Below, piece by piece: positions 17,159 to 26,871 of a DNA stretch of 64,000 bases. Location: positions 124,001-188,000 of the forward strand of contig NZ_JANZXB010000009.1 of NCBI RefSeq assembly GCF_025371035.1. The letters are read 5' to 3'. The DNA comes from Sphingomonas sp. LC-1. GTDB lineage: Bacteria > Pseudomonadota > Alphaproteobacteria > Sphingomonadales > Sphingomonadaceae. The notes beneath the pieces are model-generated. The model made no database searches and was not told the DNA's origin. It worked only from the letters and a program-made list of their open reading frames with translations. The position numbers and the translations under genes were made by a program. Within the stretch, counting starts at the first letter, position 1. Each line of letters starts with the position of its first letter.

Positions 17159-19350
17159 GCGGCGAGATCTTCGATGAATGCGCTCGGGCCGCGCCCGTCG
17201 CGCCGCCAGCGTCCGATCAGCGCATCGACGTCGAGGATCAGGGCGACCCGGCCATCGCCCAGGATAGTCGCGCCGGCCAGCCCGTGAATGGCGCGGTAAT
17301 TGGCCTCCAGGCTCTTCACCACGACCTGACGCTGGTCCTGGATCGAATCGACCATCAGGACCGCCTGCCCCTGGTCGCTTTCCACCACGATCAGCACCGC
17401 ATCCTCGGGCCGCGCCTTCGCGCCGTTCACGCCGAGCTGCTCGCCGACGCGGTGAACGGGAACATAGGTGCCGCGCACGTCGAGCAAGGGCGACTGGCCG
17501 CCCACCACATGCACCTCGTCGATGCCGGGACGCAGGCTTTCGACGATATGGGTCAGCGGAATGACGAAGGTCTGGTCGCCCACGGTCACGATCATGCCGT
17601 CGAGCACCGCGAGGGTCAGCGGCAGGCTGAGCGAGAAGCTGGACCCCTTGCCGAGTTCGGACTGGATGCCGATGCGCCCGCCCAGCGCCTGGATATTCTT
17701 GCGCACCACGTCCATCCCGACCCCGCGACCGGAGATGTTGGAGACGACGGCGGCGGTCGAAAAGCCGGGGGCGAAGATCAGATTGTCGATTTCCTCCTCC
17801 GACAATTGCGCATCGGGGGCGATGATGCCGCGCTCGATCGCCTTGGCCTTGACGCGCGCCCGGTCGATGCCGCGCCCGTCATCGGCGACGGTGATGACGA
17901 TCCGGCCCGACTGGTGCGCGGCGGACAGCGTCACCACGCCCTCGCCATCCTTGCCCACCGCCTTGCGATCGGCGGGGGTTTCCAAGCCATGGTCGACGGC
18001 GTTGCGGATCAGATGGGTCAGCGGCTCGCCGATACGCTCGACCACGGTCTTGTCGACCTCGGTCATCTCGCCCTCGACTTCCAGGCGGACGCGCTTGCCG
18101 GTCTCGACCTCCAGTTCGCGGATGATGCGCGGCACGCGGCTGAACACCGTCTTCATCGGCTGCGCGCGGATCGCCATGGTCGAATCCTGAAGCTCACGCG
18201 TCAGGTGGTCGAGGTCGGACAGTTCGGAGATCGAGCCCATGTCGTTTTCGGACAGGCGCTGCGCCAGCATCGCCTGGGTGATGACCAGTTCGCCGACTAG
18301 GTTGACCAGCCGGTCCAGCTTGTCGAGATCGACGCGGATCGTCTGCGCTGCGGCCGCCGCGACGCGCGGGCCGCTCGCCGCTTCGGTCACGGGGGCGGCG
18401 GCGACCGGCGCGGGTGCCGGCGAAGGGGCGGGGGCAGGGGCGACCGGGGCGGGCGCGGCTGTCTCGACGATGGCGATCGGCGTCGGGACTGGCTCGACGG
18501 GGATCGGCTCGGCGGGGGACGGCGTCTCGACCGCGATCGCGCTGTCGCGCACGATGGTCAGGCGGCATTGCGGATCGGCAAAGTCAAAGACCGCGCGGAT
18601 GTCGTCTTCCTCGACCGTGCCGGGCACCGCCATGGTGAAGCCGATATAGGCGCGTTCGGCATCCAGCGTGTCGAGCGGCGGAAGGGGGGACAGATCGACC
18701 CCCAGCGTCCGCCCGCCCATCCGCACCAGTTCGCGCAGCGTGAGCATCGGTTCGGCACCATGATCGAAGGCGCGCGGACCGGGATGGATGGTGACGATCC
18801 ACTCGGCGGGACCGGCTTCCTCCTCCACCTCCTCCGCTGCCGCGGCCTGCAACGGCGCGGGGTCTTCGAGCATCGCGAACAGCGCGTCGAAATCGTCGAG
18901 CGCGGCGGCGGCGGCGGGCGAGGTGGGAGCGGGATCGGCAGCGACCTCGGCTTGGGTCGCGCCGCCGGGTATCTCGCCCTCGGCGGCGGCGGCCAGCCGA
19001 TCGAGCATGGCTTGGTCGGCGGGGACGGATGCTTCGCCCCGCGCGGCGGCGACATGGTCACTCAACGTATCGAATGCCGCGACGATCAGGTCGATCAGTG
19101 GTTCGCTGAGTGCCAGGCTGCCGTTGCGGATCAGGTCGAGCAGCGTCTCGTAATGATGCGAGAAATGCTGGAGCCGCTCATGACCGAACGCCCCCGCGCC
19201 GCCCTTGATCGAATGGACCGCGCGGAACACGGTATTGATCGTCTCGTCGTCATGGCGCCCGCGCTTCAGATCGGCAAAGGCGGTTTCCAGCGTGCCGAGC
19301 CCTTCCTCGCATTCCTGGAAGAAGATTTGCTGGATCTCGTCGAGATTCAT
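17155..19350 (-). CDS. cheA: chemotaxis sensor histidine kinase CheA
   Basis: A 731-residue kinase with all CheA domains in order. An Hpt domain (about 1-105, phosphohistidine in FRAVHSIKGGAGAFG) is followed by a CheY-docking P2-like domain (about 185-275) and a long Ala/Pro linker. Then come a dimerisation domain (VDLDKLDRLVNLVGELVITQAM), an ATPase (HLIRNAVDHGLE, DDGRGID, GRGVGMDVV) and a CheW-like regulatory domain at the C-terminus. It phosphorylates CheY and the CheB receivers when receptors are unliganded. The gene is 14 bases downstream of the STAS gene and overlaps cheR. Confidence 0.96.
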   Translation of the reverse strand: MNLDEIQQIFFQECEEGLGTLETAFADLKRGRHDDETINTVFRAVHSIKGGAGAFGHERLQHFSHHYETLLDLIRNGSLALSEPLIDLIVAAFDTLSDHVAAARGEASVPADQAMLDRLAAAAEGEIPGGATQAEVAADPAPTSPAAAAALDDFDALFAMLEDPAPLQAAAAEEVEEEAGPAEWIVTIHPGPRAFDHGAEPMLTLRELVRMGGRTLGVDLSPLPPLDTLDAERAYIGFTMAVPGTVEEDDIRAVFDFADPQCRLTIVRDSAIAVETPSPAEPIPVEPVPTPIAIVETAAPAPVAPAPAPSPAPAPVAAAPVTEAASGPRVAAAAAQTIRVDLDKLDRLVNLVGELVITQAMLAQRLSENDMGSISELSDLDHLTRELQDSTMAIRAQPMKTVFSRVPRIIRELEVETGKRVRLEVEGEMTEVDKTVVERIGEPLTHLIRNAVDHGLETPADRKAVGKDGEGVVTLSAAHQSGRIVITVADDGRGIDRARVKAKAIERGIIAPDAQLSEEEIDNLIFAPGFSTAAVVSNISGRGVGMDVVRKNIQALGGRIGIQSELGKGSSFSLSLPLTLAVLDGMIVTVGDQTFVIPLTHIVESLRPGIDEVHVVGGQSPLLDVRGTYVPVHRVGEQLGVNGAKARPEDAVLIVVESDQGQAVLMVDSIQDQRQVVVKSLEANYRAIHGLAGATILGDGRVALILDVDALIGRWRRDGRGPSAFIEDLAA

Positions 19351-19363
19351 CGGATCGGGCCTT

Positions 19364-19633
19364 TCAGGCGACAGCGACGAGGGCGTCGAGCCCCGCCAGT
19401 GCGATCATCGAAGCCAGCGGCTCGGATGGTGCGTTCAATTCGAAATCGATGTTCAGCGTCGCGGCCATCGCCTGGGCTCCGGCCAGCACCTGAAGACAGG
19501 CCTGGCCGGTCTGGACCACCTGCGACCCGTCCAGGATGACGGCATCGCCCGATGCGATCAGGTCGAGCAGCGTCTGGCGCAGCGGAGCCGCGGCGGCGGT
19601 GTCGAGCACGGGGGCGAGGGGAAAGGCGGTCAA
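19364..19633 (-). CDS. STAS-domain protein of the chemotaxis operon
   Basis: An 89-residue single STAS domain (VLDTAAAAPLRQTLLDLIAS, then DAVILDGSQVVQTGQACLQVL). The segment matches anti-anti-sigma-factor-like folds, with a Gln-Thr-Gly in the usual phosphoserine region, so regulation by phosphorylation is uncertain. Small STAS proteins are common between mcp and cheA in alphaproteobacterial che operons; their function there is unsettled. TTG 19633 is preferred because CCGGAG lies 7 bases upstream; an alternative start at 19663 adds 10 residues. Confidence 0.78.
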   Translation of the reverse strand: MTAFPLAPVLDTAAAAPLRQTLLDLIASGDAVILDGSQVVQTGQACLQVLAGAQAMAATLNIDFELNAPSEPLASMIALAGLDALVAVA

Positions 19634-19717
19634 GGCTGAACTCCGGGGAGGTTGGTGGGCCACGTCATGGTCGGCGGGTCGGAAAGGGCGATGCAGGTCC
19701 CTGATCGAGCCGAAGCC

Positions 19718-19738
19718 CCCGCCCCATTACGGGGCGGG
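19718..19738 (-). terminator. stem-loop between mcp and the STAS gene
   Basis: An 8-bp perfect GC stem (CCCGCCCC at 19718-19725, GGGGCGGG at 19731-19738) closes a 5-base loop just after the mcp stop codon. It lacks a U-run. It may attenuate readthrough so that mcp is made in excess over the downstream che genes. Confidence 0.5.
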
Positions 19739-19749
19739 AGCGCGACCGA

Positions 19750-21180
19750 TCAGAATTCGGTCCAGTCGTCCTCGTTGACGGCCAGGGCGGCGCTGCCCGC
19801 CGACTGCGGCACGGCGCGCGAGGCCTGGACGATGCGGCGGCCCGCGGCGGCGGCGCGCTGCTGCATCTGGTGGACCGGCTGGGGTGAGACGAAGCTGTCG
19901 CCCGGCGGGTTGTTGATGCGGAACCGGGCGATCTCGCGTGCCAGCCCGTCGGCCTCGACCGCCAGCGACCGCGCGGCGGCGGTCGCTTCCTCGACCATCG
20001 CGGCGTTCTGCTGAGTCACGCCGTCCATCGCGGATACGGCGGTGTTGACTTCCTGAAGCCCGATCGCCTGCTTCTCGGCCGAGCTGGCGATGTCCTCGAC
20101 CAGCGTGCTGATCTCGGCGATCTGGACGATGATCCGCTCCAGCGCCTTGCCGGTGTCGCTGACCAGGCTGACGCCCGATTCGACCTGTTCGGAGCTGGCG
20201 AGGATGCGCGACTTCACATCCTTGGCCGCGTCGGCCGAGCGCTGCGCCAAGGCGCGCACTTCGGAGGCGACGACCGCGAAGCCCTTGCCCGCATCACCGG
20301 CGCGGGCCGCCTCGACGCCCGCATTCAGCGCGAGCAGGTTGGTCTGGAAGGCGATGCCGTCGATGACGCTGATGATCTCGGAGATCTCGCTCGATGCGCG
20401 TTCGATCCCGGCCATGGCGTCCACGGCCCGGCGCACGACCTCGCCCGACTGTTCGGCCTCGATCCGGGCGTCGGAGACCGCGCGGTTGGCACGGTTGGCG
20501 CCCTCGGCGGTCTGGCGAACGGTCGAGGTGATCTCGTCCATCGCGGCGGCGGTTTCCTCCAGGCTCGCGGCCTGCTGCTCGGTACGCTGCGACAGGTCGT
20601 CCGATGCCTGGCGAATGTCGTTGGCACCCGCATTGATGCCGTGCGTCGCGACCGTCACCGTGCCCATGGCGCGGGCGAGCGTTTCCATCGCGCGGTTGAA
20701 GTCGGTGCGCAGCTTCTCGTAATCTGCGGGGAAGGGTGTGTGGATCGTCTCGGTCAGATTGCCATCGGCCAGCTCGCTCAACCCCTTGCCCAAGGCGCTG
20801 ACGACGACCTGCTGCGCCTGTGCGGCCTGCTGCACATGGGCGGCATTCTGGCGGAACACCTGAACCGCCTTGGCGATGCGGCCGATACAGTCGCGATATT
20901 CGGTATAGGGGACGTCGCCCTCGATCCGGCCCGCCGCCAAATTTTCCATCGTCACGACGCTGCCGACATAGGGATCGCAGATCAGCTTGCGGCTGACGCG
21001 CGACACGATCAGCGAGGCCAGCAACGCCACGCCCGCCGCGATGATCGGTGGGGTGGGGGCGATGCCGCCGCTGGCGACGATCGTCGCCGCCAGGCCGGTG
21101 GCCGCGATCGCGCCATAGACGATCGTCAGGACGTCGAACTTCAAGCGAATCGGCGCCGTCTTGGCAAACCAGGACAACAT
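19750..21180 (-). CDS. methyl-accepting chemotaxis protein without a periplasmic sensor domain
   Basis: A 476-residue chemoreceptor. Two hydrophobic helices near the N-terminus (about 18-40 and 43-60) are separated by only a few residues, so there is no periplasmic ligand domain. A HAMP-like and linker region follows (about 60-170). Then comes a long coiled-coil signalling domain with the hairpin tip IDGIAFQTNLLALNAGVEAARAG split by the usual AVVASEVRALAQRSA. The protein ends in DDWTEF, where DWTEF fits the xWxxF/Y tether that recruits CheR and CheB. It heads the che operon. The signal sensed may be membrane state, energy level or an intracellular cue. Confidence 0.92.
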   Translation of the reverse strand: MLSWFAKTAPIRLKFDVLTIVYGAIAATGLAATIVASGGIAPTPPIIAAGVALLASLIVSRVSRKLICDPYVGSVVTMENLAAGRIEGDVPYTEYRDCIGRIAKAVQVFRQNAAHVQQAAQAQQVVVSALGKGLSELADGNLTETIHTPFPADYEKLRTDFNRAMETLARAMGTVTVATHGINAGANDIRQASDDLSQRTEQQAASLEETAAAMDEITSTVRQTAEGANRANRAVSDARIEAEQSGEVVRRAVDAMAGIERASSEISEIISVIDGIAFQTNLLALNAGVEAARAGDAGKGFAVVASEVRALAQRSADAAKDVKSRILASSEQVESGVSLVSDTGKALERIIVQIAEISTLVEDIASSAEKQAIGLQEVNTAVSAMDGVTQQNAAMVEEATAAARSLAVEADGLAREIARFRINNPPGDSFVSPQPVHQMQQRAAAAGRRIVQASRAVPQSAGSAALAVNEDDWTEF

Positions 21181-21344
21181 TACGGCAAACCCTCCAACGA
21201 CCGGCCGGACGAGCAGGAAGAAGCTCGTCTTCGGGAAGACGGAGGGTCGGCGCGTACCAATTTCCTCCGGCTTGAATGCCCATAATGGTCACAAGCCGTA
21301 AATATCCGGTTTCGATAATCGCAGGTTTTGAAGGTAATATTTAA

Positions 21345-21857
21345 TTAAGGATTGGTCCCGACACTCTCGGTCATCCCGCTCGCCGACAGGATTTCTATCC
21401 AATAGCCGTCGGGATCGGTGATGAAGGCGATATCCTTCATCTTACCGTCCTGGGGACGCTTCTTGAAGGGCACGCCCAGCGTCTCGAACCGGGCACAGGC
21501 CTCCGCCACGTTGGCGACGCTGATCCCGATATGGCCGAAGCCGCGCGGTTCGCTATTGCCGTCATGATAGCCCTGGAACGCGGGATCGGACTCGGTACCC
21601 CAATTATGGGTCAGCTCCAGCGTGGTTTCGCGGTTGAAGATGAAACGGGCGCGTTCGGCGGGATCCTCGGGAATCGTCTCCCCCTCCGCCAGATAGGCGA
21701 GGAAGTAGAGCGAGAATCGCATCTCCTCGAAATCGAGCCGCTGCAGCAGCGTCATGCCCAGCACCTGCTGGTAAAAGGCCAGCGAGGGCTCGGGATCGCG
21801 GATACGCAGCATCGTCTGGTTGAGCGCGAAGGATTCGGTGCCGGTGGGGCGGGTCAT
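21345..21857 (-). CDS. gloA: lactoylglutathione lyase (glyoxalase I)
   Basis: A 170-residue glyoxalase I that converts the methylglyoxal-glutathione hemithioacetal to S-lactoylglutathione in the cytoplasm. Metal-ligand regions are visible in [44 protein letters not shown] and YWIEIL, in the order expected for the two-half vicinal-oxygen-chelate fold. Its length suits the longer eukaryote-like class. It lies 74 bases downstream of ohr on the same strand, so co-transcription as a stress-detoxification pair is plausible. Confidence 0.93.
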   Translation of the reverse strand: MTRPTGTESFALNQTMLRIRDPEPSLAFYQQVLGMTLLQRLDFEEMRFSLYFLAYLAEGETIPEDPAERARFIFNRETTLELTHNWGTESDPAFQGYHDGNSEPRGFGHIGISVANVAEACARFETLGVPFKKRPQDGKMKDIAFITDPDGYWIEILSASGMTESVGTNP

Positions 21858-21931
21858 GATCGGGTCCTTTGAACGGCAAAGCCCCCCGCCTGGGTAGAGG
21901 CGAAGGGCTTCGAGTCGGTGAATGGCGGGGC

Positions 21932-22357
21932 TCAGGCGAGCGTCAGGCCGACATTCACATTGTTGCGGGTGGCGTTGGAATAGGGGCAGACCTGATGCGC
22001 GGCGTGCATCAGGCGCTCGCCGTCCGCGCGATCGACACCCGGCAGGCTCACCGCCAGATCGACGGTGATGCCATAGCCGCCTTCCTCGCGCGGGCCGAAG
22101 CCGACCTCGGCGGTGACGGTGGCGTCCGGCGGCACCTTCACGCCTTCCTTGCCCGACACCGCCTTCATCGCGCCCAGGAAGCAGGCCGAATAACCCGCGG
22201 CGAACAGCTTTTCCGGATTGGCGCCTTCGCCGCCCGGTCCGCCCATTTCCTTGGGGACGACCAGCTTGACGTCGACCGAGCCGTCTTCCGACCGCGCCGC
22301 GCCGTCGCGCCCGCCGGTGGCGGTCGCCTTGGTCTTGTAGATCACATTCACAGCCAT
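21932..22357 (-). CDS. ohr: organic hydroperoxide resistance protein Ohr
   Basis: A 141-residue OsmC/Ohr-family thiol peroxidase reducing organic hydroperoxides. The two catalytic cysteines are Cys59 (GYSACFLGA) and Cys124 ([11 protein letters not shown]), both in Ohr context, and [14 protein letters not shown] is the family signature. No ohrR repressor is adjacent. Length is standard. Confidence 0.94.
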   Translation of the reverse strand: MAVNVIYKTKATATGGRDGAARSEDGSVDVKLVVPKEMGGPGGEGANPEKLFAAGYSACFLGAMKAVSGKEGVKVPPDATVTAEVGFGPREEGGYGITVDLAVSLPGVDRADGERLMHAAHQVCPYSNATRNNVNVGLTLA

Positions 22358-22442
22358 ATCGAATCTCCCATTGGCGATTTGGTTCAGAATCGGTTCGATG
22401 GCGTCAGCGCGTCAAGGTCGCGTGCGTTCCATGACGGACCGA

Positions 22443-23834
22443 TTACCGTCCCGTCGCGCGGATCGCATCGGGGGACCAGCCGCCACCCATCGCCTGATAC
22501 AGGGTGATATAGGCGGTCAACTGGCTGGCCTGCGCCTCGGCCAGTGCGAGTTCGGCGTTGAGGAGGCCGCGTTGCGCATCGAGCTGTTCCAGATAGGAGG
22601 AATAGCCCGCGCGATAGCGGTTGGAGGCAATGCGCAACGCATCGGCCTGCGCATCGCGCTGCCCCGCCAAGGCCACCGCCTGCTCCCCCGATCGGCGGAC
22701 CGAGGCGAGGCTGTCATCCACCTCGCGAAAGGCGGTCAGCGCGGTGCGGCGATAGGCATAGGCCGCCTGATCGCGCCGCGCCGCGCTGGCATCCGCCTGC
22801 GCGCGCAGGCGCCCGGCGTCGAAAATCGGCGCGAGCACGCTGCCGCCGATAGAGAAGATGGTGATCGGATTGGCGAGCGCGTTGGACAGAACCACCCCCG
22901 CCGACCCGGTCAGCCCCAGGCTGGGCAGCATCGCCGCGCGCGCGCTGTCGAGTGAGCGGTCGGCGGCGACCAGCGCCTGTTCGGCCTGGAACAGGTCGGG
23001 ACGGCGGCGCAGCAGATCGGCGGGCAACCCGTCGGGGATGGCGGGGCGGACGAGCCTGTCGATGGGCAGCCCGCGCGGAATCGGACCGGGGGTGCCGCCG
23101 ATCAGGACGCTCAGCGCATTTTCCTGCCGCGTGACCGCCAGTCGGGCGGCGGCGACCAATTGCTCGGTCGCACGATACTCGCCCTGCGCCTGCCGCAGTT
23201 CGAGGTTGGAGGTATAGCCCGTCTCCGCCCGCCGCCGCGCGATACGCAGCGCATCGGCGCGTGCCGCCAGCGTTTCTTCGGCGATATGCAGACGGTGGTC
23301 CAGAGCACGAAGCGAGACGTAACCGCTGGCGACCGAGGCGGCGAGCGCTAGGCGGACGGTATCGCGAGCGGCCTCGGTCGCCAGCAGTTGCGCGCGTGCC
23401 GCCGCGCGCGCGTTGCGCAACCGGCCGAACAGGTCGAAATCGTAACTGGCCTGCACCACCGGCTGCGACCCGAACTGGTCGAGCCCGGTGCCGAAGGCGG
23501 TGACGCTGCGCCCCTCGGTCAGCGGCAGGCCCGCCGTCACATTGGGCGAAAGCTGCGCTCGGGCCAGCCGTTCCTGCGCGCGCGCCTCTTCCACGCGGGC
23601 CGCGGCGCTGCCCAGATCGGGGCTGTTGGCCAGTGCCTGTGCGATCAGCGCGGTCATTTGCGGATCGCCGAAGGCCTGCCACCAGTCGGCGGCGATCGGG
23701 CTGCCGGGCCCCAGCGCGGTGCGCCAGGCGGGCGGAGGCACCACGGCGGTATCGGCGGGGCGCTCCGGGCGCGGGCCGATACAGCCCGCCAGCGCCAGCG
23801 CGGCGGCGAGGGGAAGGGCGATGCGGGTCCTCAT
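22443..23834 (-). CDS. NodT/TolC-like outer-membrane efflux lipoprotein
   Basis: A 463-residue outer-membrane channel component. A lipoprotein signal peptide with lipobox LALAGC sets Cys17 or so as the lipidated residue. Two OEP repeats follow with long helical stretches (ARVEEARAQERLARAQLSPNV, AVTRQENALSVLIGGTPG, RRDQAAYAYRRTALTAFREVDDSLA). ATG 23834 overlaps the membrane-fusion gene stop as ATGA. With the two genes upstream it makes a complete tripartite drug-type exporter. Confidence 0.92.
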   Translation of the reverse strand: MRTRIALPLAAALALAGCIGPRPERPADTAVVPPPAWRTALGPGSPIAADWWQAFGDPQMTALIAQALANSPDLGSAAARVEEARAQERLARAQLSPNVTAGLPLTEGRSVTAFGTGLDQFGSQPVVQASYDFDLFGRLRNARAAARAQLLATEAARDTVRLALAASVASGYVSLRALDHRLHIAEETLAARADALRIARRRAETGYTSNLELRQAQGEYRATEQLVAAARLAVTRQENALSVLIGGTPGPIPRGLPIDRLVRPAIPDGLPADLLRRRPDLFQAEQALVAADRSLDSARAAMLPSLGLTGSAGVVLSNALANPITIFSIGGSVLAPIFDAGRLRAQADASAARRDQAAYAYRRTALTAFREVDDSLASVRRSGEQAVALAGQRDAQADALRIASNRYRAGYSSYLEQLDAQRGLLNAELALAEAQASQLTAYITLYQAMGGGWSPDAIRATGR

Positions 23835-25003
23835 CGCACGCTCGGCCCGCCAGCCGTATCGACGCTGGCCTGCACCGACATGCCGGGACGCAGCCGCGCC
23901 GCCAGCGGCTGGCCCGGATCGATGCGGATGCGCACCGCGATACGCTGCGGCACCTTTGTGAAGTTGCCGGTCGCATTGTCGGACTTGAGCACCGCGAACT
24001 CCGAACCGGCGGCGGGGGAGATGCGCTCGACATGTCCCTTCAGCCGGGCATTGTTCAGGCCGTCGACGGTGAAGCTGGCGGACTGTCCGACCGCCATGCG
24101 CGCGGTCTGGGCTTCCTTGAAATTGGCGATGACCCAGGTCTCGGGCGGCACCAGGAACATCAATTGCGACCCCGCCGTGACATATTGGCCCAGCCGCACG
24201 CCGACTTCGGACAGGCGACCGTCCTCGGGCGCGCGGATGACGGTGTTGGCCAGGTCGATCTGCGCCAGCCGCCGTGCGGCCTCCGCCCCCGATACGCCCG
24301 CTTGCTGCCCGCCGCGCCCGACCTGCACCGTCCGAATGTCCTGTCGCGCGATCTCGCGCGCCGCCTGGGCCTGCCGCAGTGCTGCCTGCGCTTGCCGCAG
24401 GGTCGCCAGCGTCTGGTCGCGTTCGCGCAAGGACACCGATCCGTCGGTGACGAGGTCGTTGACCCGCGCCATATCGGCCCGGGCGCGCATCAGCTGCGCT
24501 TCGGCATTGGCGACAGCGGCGTCCTGCGCGGCTAGGCTTGCGGTGCGCGAGGCGGCCGCCTGTCGGCTGTTCGCCAGGGTCGCCGCCTGCGCCTCGACTT
24601 GTGCGGTCGCCTGATCGACGCGCTGGCGATAGATTCGGTCGTCGATGCGGACCAGCGGCTGGCCGGCGCGGACCGTCTCGAAATCCTTGACCAGCACGGC
24701 GGTGACATAGCCGCTGACCTGTGGCGCGATCACCGTGGTCCGCCCGCGGACATAGGCATTGTCGGTTGACTGGCGATCGGTCGCGAAGGGCGGCAGCCGC
24801 CACGCCGCCAGCACCGCCGCCACCCCGCCGATGACGAGCAGCGCGATCAGCGTGCGCGACCGCCATCCGCCCGATGGCGGCCGCCAACTCGAGGCCGGGG
24901 CGGGCGGGGGAACTGGTGCGGGGACGGGCGGCGGCACGCCCGCTTCGGCGGCGGCCTCCTCGGACATGGGGGTGGGGGAGACGGGCGATCGTGTGTCGGT
25001 CAT
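23831..25003 (-). CDS. HlyD/EmrA-family membrane fusion protein
   Basis: A 390-residue periplasmic adaptor. A Pro-rich cytoplasmic N-terminus (about 1-48) precedes one transmembrane helix (LIALLVIGGVAAVLAAW). The lipoyl-like half (NAYVRGRTTVIAPQVSGYV), a long coiled-coil hairpin (about 125-225) and the second lipoyl half (LANTVIRAPEDGRLSEVGV) match EmrA. It links the inner-membrane MFS pump to the outer-membrane channel. It starts 3 bases after the MFS stop and overlaps the NodT gene. Confidence 0.93.
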   Translation of the reverse strand: MTDTRSPVSPTPMSEEAAAEAGVPPPVPAPVPPPAPASSWRPPSGGWRSRTLIALLVIGGVAAVLAAWRLPPFATDRQSTDNAYVRGRTTVIAPQVSGYVTAVLVKDFETVRAGQPLVRIDDRIYRQRVDQATAQVEAQAATLANSRQAAASRTASLAAQDAAVANAEAQLMRARADMARVNDLVTDGSVSLRERDQTLATLRQAQAALRQAQAAREIARQDIRTVQVGRGGQQAGVSGAEAARRLAQIDLANTVIRAPEDGRLSEVGVRLGQYVTAGSQLMFLVPPETWVIANFKEAQTARMAVGQSASFTVDGLNNARLKGHVERISPAAGSEFAVLKSDNATGNFTKVPQRIAVRIRIDPGQPLAARLRPGMSVQASVDTAGGPSVR

Positions 25004-25006
25004 GGC

Positions 25007-26653
25007 TTATGCCTTGGCAGCGGCGCGCGTGCGCCGGGCACGTCGCCAGGTCAGCAGCGCGAGGAACAGGGTGACGGCGGCGGCCAGCGCCGCGACCAGC
25101 CGGAAGACATCGTTATAGGCGCGGATATTGGCCTCGCGCGTGGCGGCCTGCGACAGCAAAGCGGCTCCTTCGGCGCGGGCGAGCGTCGGATCGCCGACCA
25201 CGCCTGAGACTCGCGCGCCGCCCGCCTGGATACGCTGCGTCACTTGCGGGTCGGTGGGGTCGATATTCTGGACGATGGCGGCGCTATGCGCCTTTTCGCG
25301 GATCACCTGATAGGTACCCAGCAAGGCGGTGCCGCCCAGGCCGCCGACCGAATTGAGCACCCCGAACAGCGCGATGAAGCTGATCACATGACCCGCGCCC
25401 TGTTGCAGGGCGCGGGTCATCCCGAACAGCAGCGACGGGCCCAGGAAGAAAGTGGTCGAGAAAGCGATCAGCGCCTGGGTCGCGTACAGCTCTGGCGCGC
25501 GGGTGAGGTTGGTCGAAAAGCTGTCGGCATAGGCGGCGATGGCGACCAGCCCGATCGCGAACATCACCGGATGGGTCAGCCGGTTCACGTCCAGCGTCAC
25601 CGCGCTCATGATCACCCCCGCGATCGAGGCGAGGAAGGCGATGGTGAACAGCGTCCCGAACTGGTCGTTATTCTGGCCCAGCGCGGTCAGCAGCCCGACC
25701 GCGCCGAAATTCTGTTCGGACAGGACGATGCGCGCCATGATCGTGACGATGGCGAAGCGGATGATGTCCATCGACCCCAGCCAGCGGGTGTTGAGCAACG
25801 GGTTGGCGCGGTGGTGCTCGATCCAGAGCGCGACGGCGAGCAGCGGAATGGCGATGGCGAGCGCCCAGCCTATCCAGGCCGCCTGGGTCCACCACACCAG
25901 CCGACCCTGGCCCAGCACCGCACAGAACAGTCCGATGGCGGGGGCGTAGAGCGCGAAGGTCAGGAAATCGAGCGGCTCGAACGCCTTGACCCGCTGCGTC
26001 GGCGGCAGGCGCAACGCGATGATCGCGGCAAGGCTGACCGCCGCCAGGCCGAACTCGAACATGTAAAGCGTCCGCCACTGCGACATGGCGAGCAACTCGG
26101 GCGAGAAGAGCCGCGCCAGCGGCGTCGCGCATTGCGGCACGCCGATGCCCAGCACGATCGCCTTCAACCGCCACTTCGCCGGCAGGGCCTGCATCATATA
26201 GTATAGCCCCAGCGACGACAGCGCCGCCGCCGCCATGCCGCTCGCCGCGCGCACCGCGATCGCGGTGGAGAAGTCGCGCACGAACAGATGCGCGAAGGTC
26301 AGGATCGTGTAGAGCCCGGCGAACAGCAGCGCGAAGGGGCGCAGCCCGAATTGCTGGCGGAACTTGATCAGCAACAGATTGATCGAGGCGTTCGTCATGA
26401 CATAGACGATGGGCAGCCACGCGATCTCGGTCGGGTCCAGCCCCAGTGCGCCCTGCAACTGCACCGTATTGACCTGGACCAGCGCATTGCCCAGCCCGCC
26501 GGTCAGCCCGATCAGGACGGCGATGACGCCATAGGCGATGCGCCGGCGGTGGGGATGGTCGAAATTGCCGGGCGATCCGGGAATGGTCGGCCGCTCATGC
26601 GGGGCGAAGGACCAGTCCTCCTCGCTCCAGAATTGCCAAAACCGCGATGCCAT
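25007..26653 (-). CDS. DHA2-family MFS efflux pump (EmrB-like)
   Basis: A 548-residue inner-membrane transporter with about 14 hydrophobic helices, the DHA2 number. The N-terminal WLPIVYVMTNASINLLLIKF region and an extended hydrophilic stretch near residues 455-505 (between late helices) are typical of EmrB-like pumps. It is the first gene of the three-gene efflux operon. ATG 26653 has an AAGGA site about 7 bases upstream; ATG 26659 is too close to it. The substrate is unknown, probably hydrophobic toxic compounds. No local regulator gene is present. Confidence 0.88.
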   Translation of the reverse strand: MASRFWQFWSEEDWSFAPHERPTIPGSPGNFDHPHRRRIAYGVIAVLIGLTGGLGNALVQVNTVQLQGALGLDPTEIAWLPIVYVMTNASINLLLIKFRQQFGLRPFALLFAGLYTILTFAHLFVRDFSTAIAVRAASGMAAAALSSLGLYYMMQALPAKWRLKAIVLGIGVPQCATPLARLFSPELLAMSQWRTLYMFEFGLAAVSLAAIIALRLPPTQRVKAFEPLDFLTFALYAPAIGLFCAVLGQGRLVWWTQAAWIGWALAIAIPLLAVALWIEHHRANPLLNTRWLGSMDIIRFAIVTIMARIVLSEQNFGAVGLLTALGQNNDQFGTLFTIAFLASIAGVIMSAVTLDVNRLTHPVMFAIGLVAIAAYADSFSTNLTRAPELYATQALIAFSTTFFLGPSLLFGMTRALQQGAGHVISFIALFGVLNSVGGLGGTALLGTYQVIREKAHSAAIVQNIDPTDPQVTQRIQAGGARVSGVVGDPTLARAEGAALLSQAATREANIRAYNDVFRLVAALAAAVTLFLALLTWRRARRTRAAAKA

Positions 26654-26871
26654 CCCCATCCTTTCATCCCGTCGCGCCAAACGCGCAAGCGGGCGACTCG
26701 GGTGCGTGGGGCACGCGGACTGGCGCAAAAGCGCGCCATCGGAGATCGTCGCGGCCCTGCGAAGGCCGGGGCCGATCCGACATATGTTCGTTACGGCGCC
26801 GACCGCCCCTGCTATTCTCTGTCCCGGTGCGGCGGGCATTCGCGGCGCGCACCAACGTGGATGAGGAAGCC

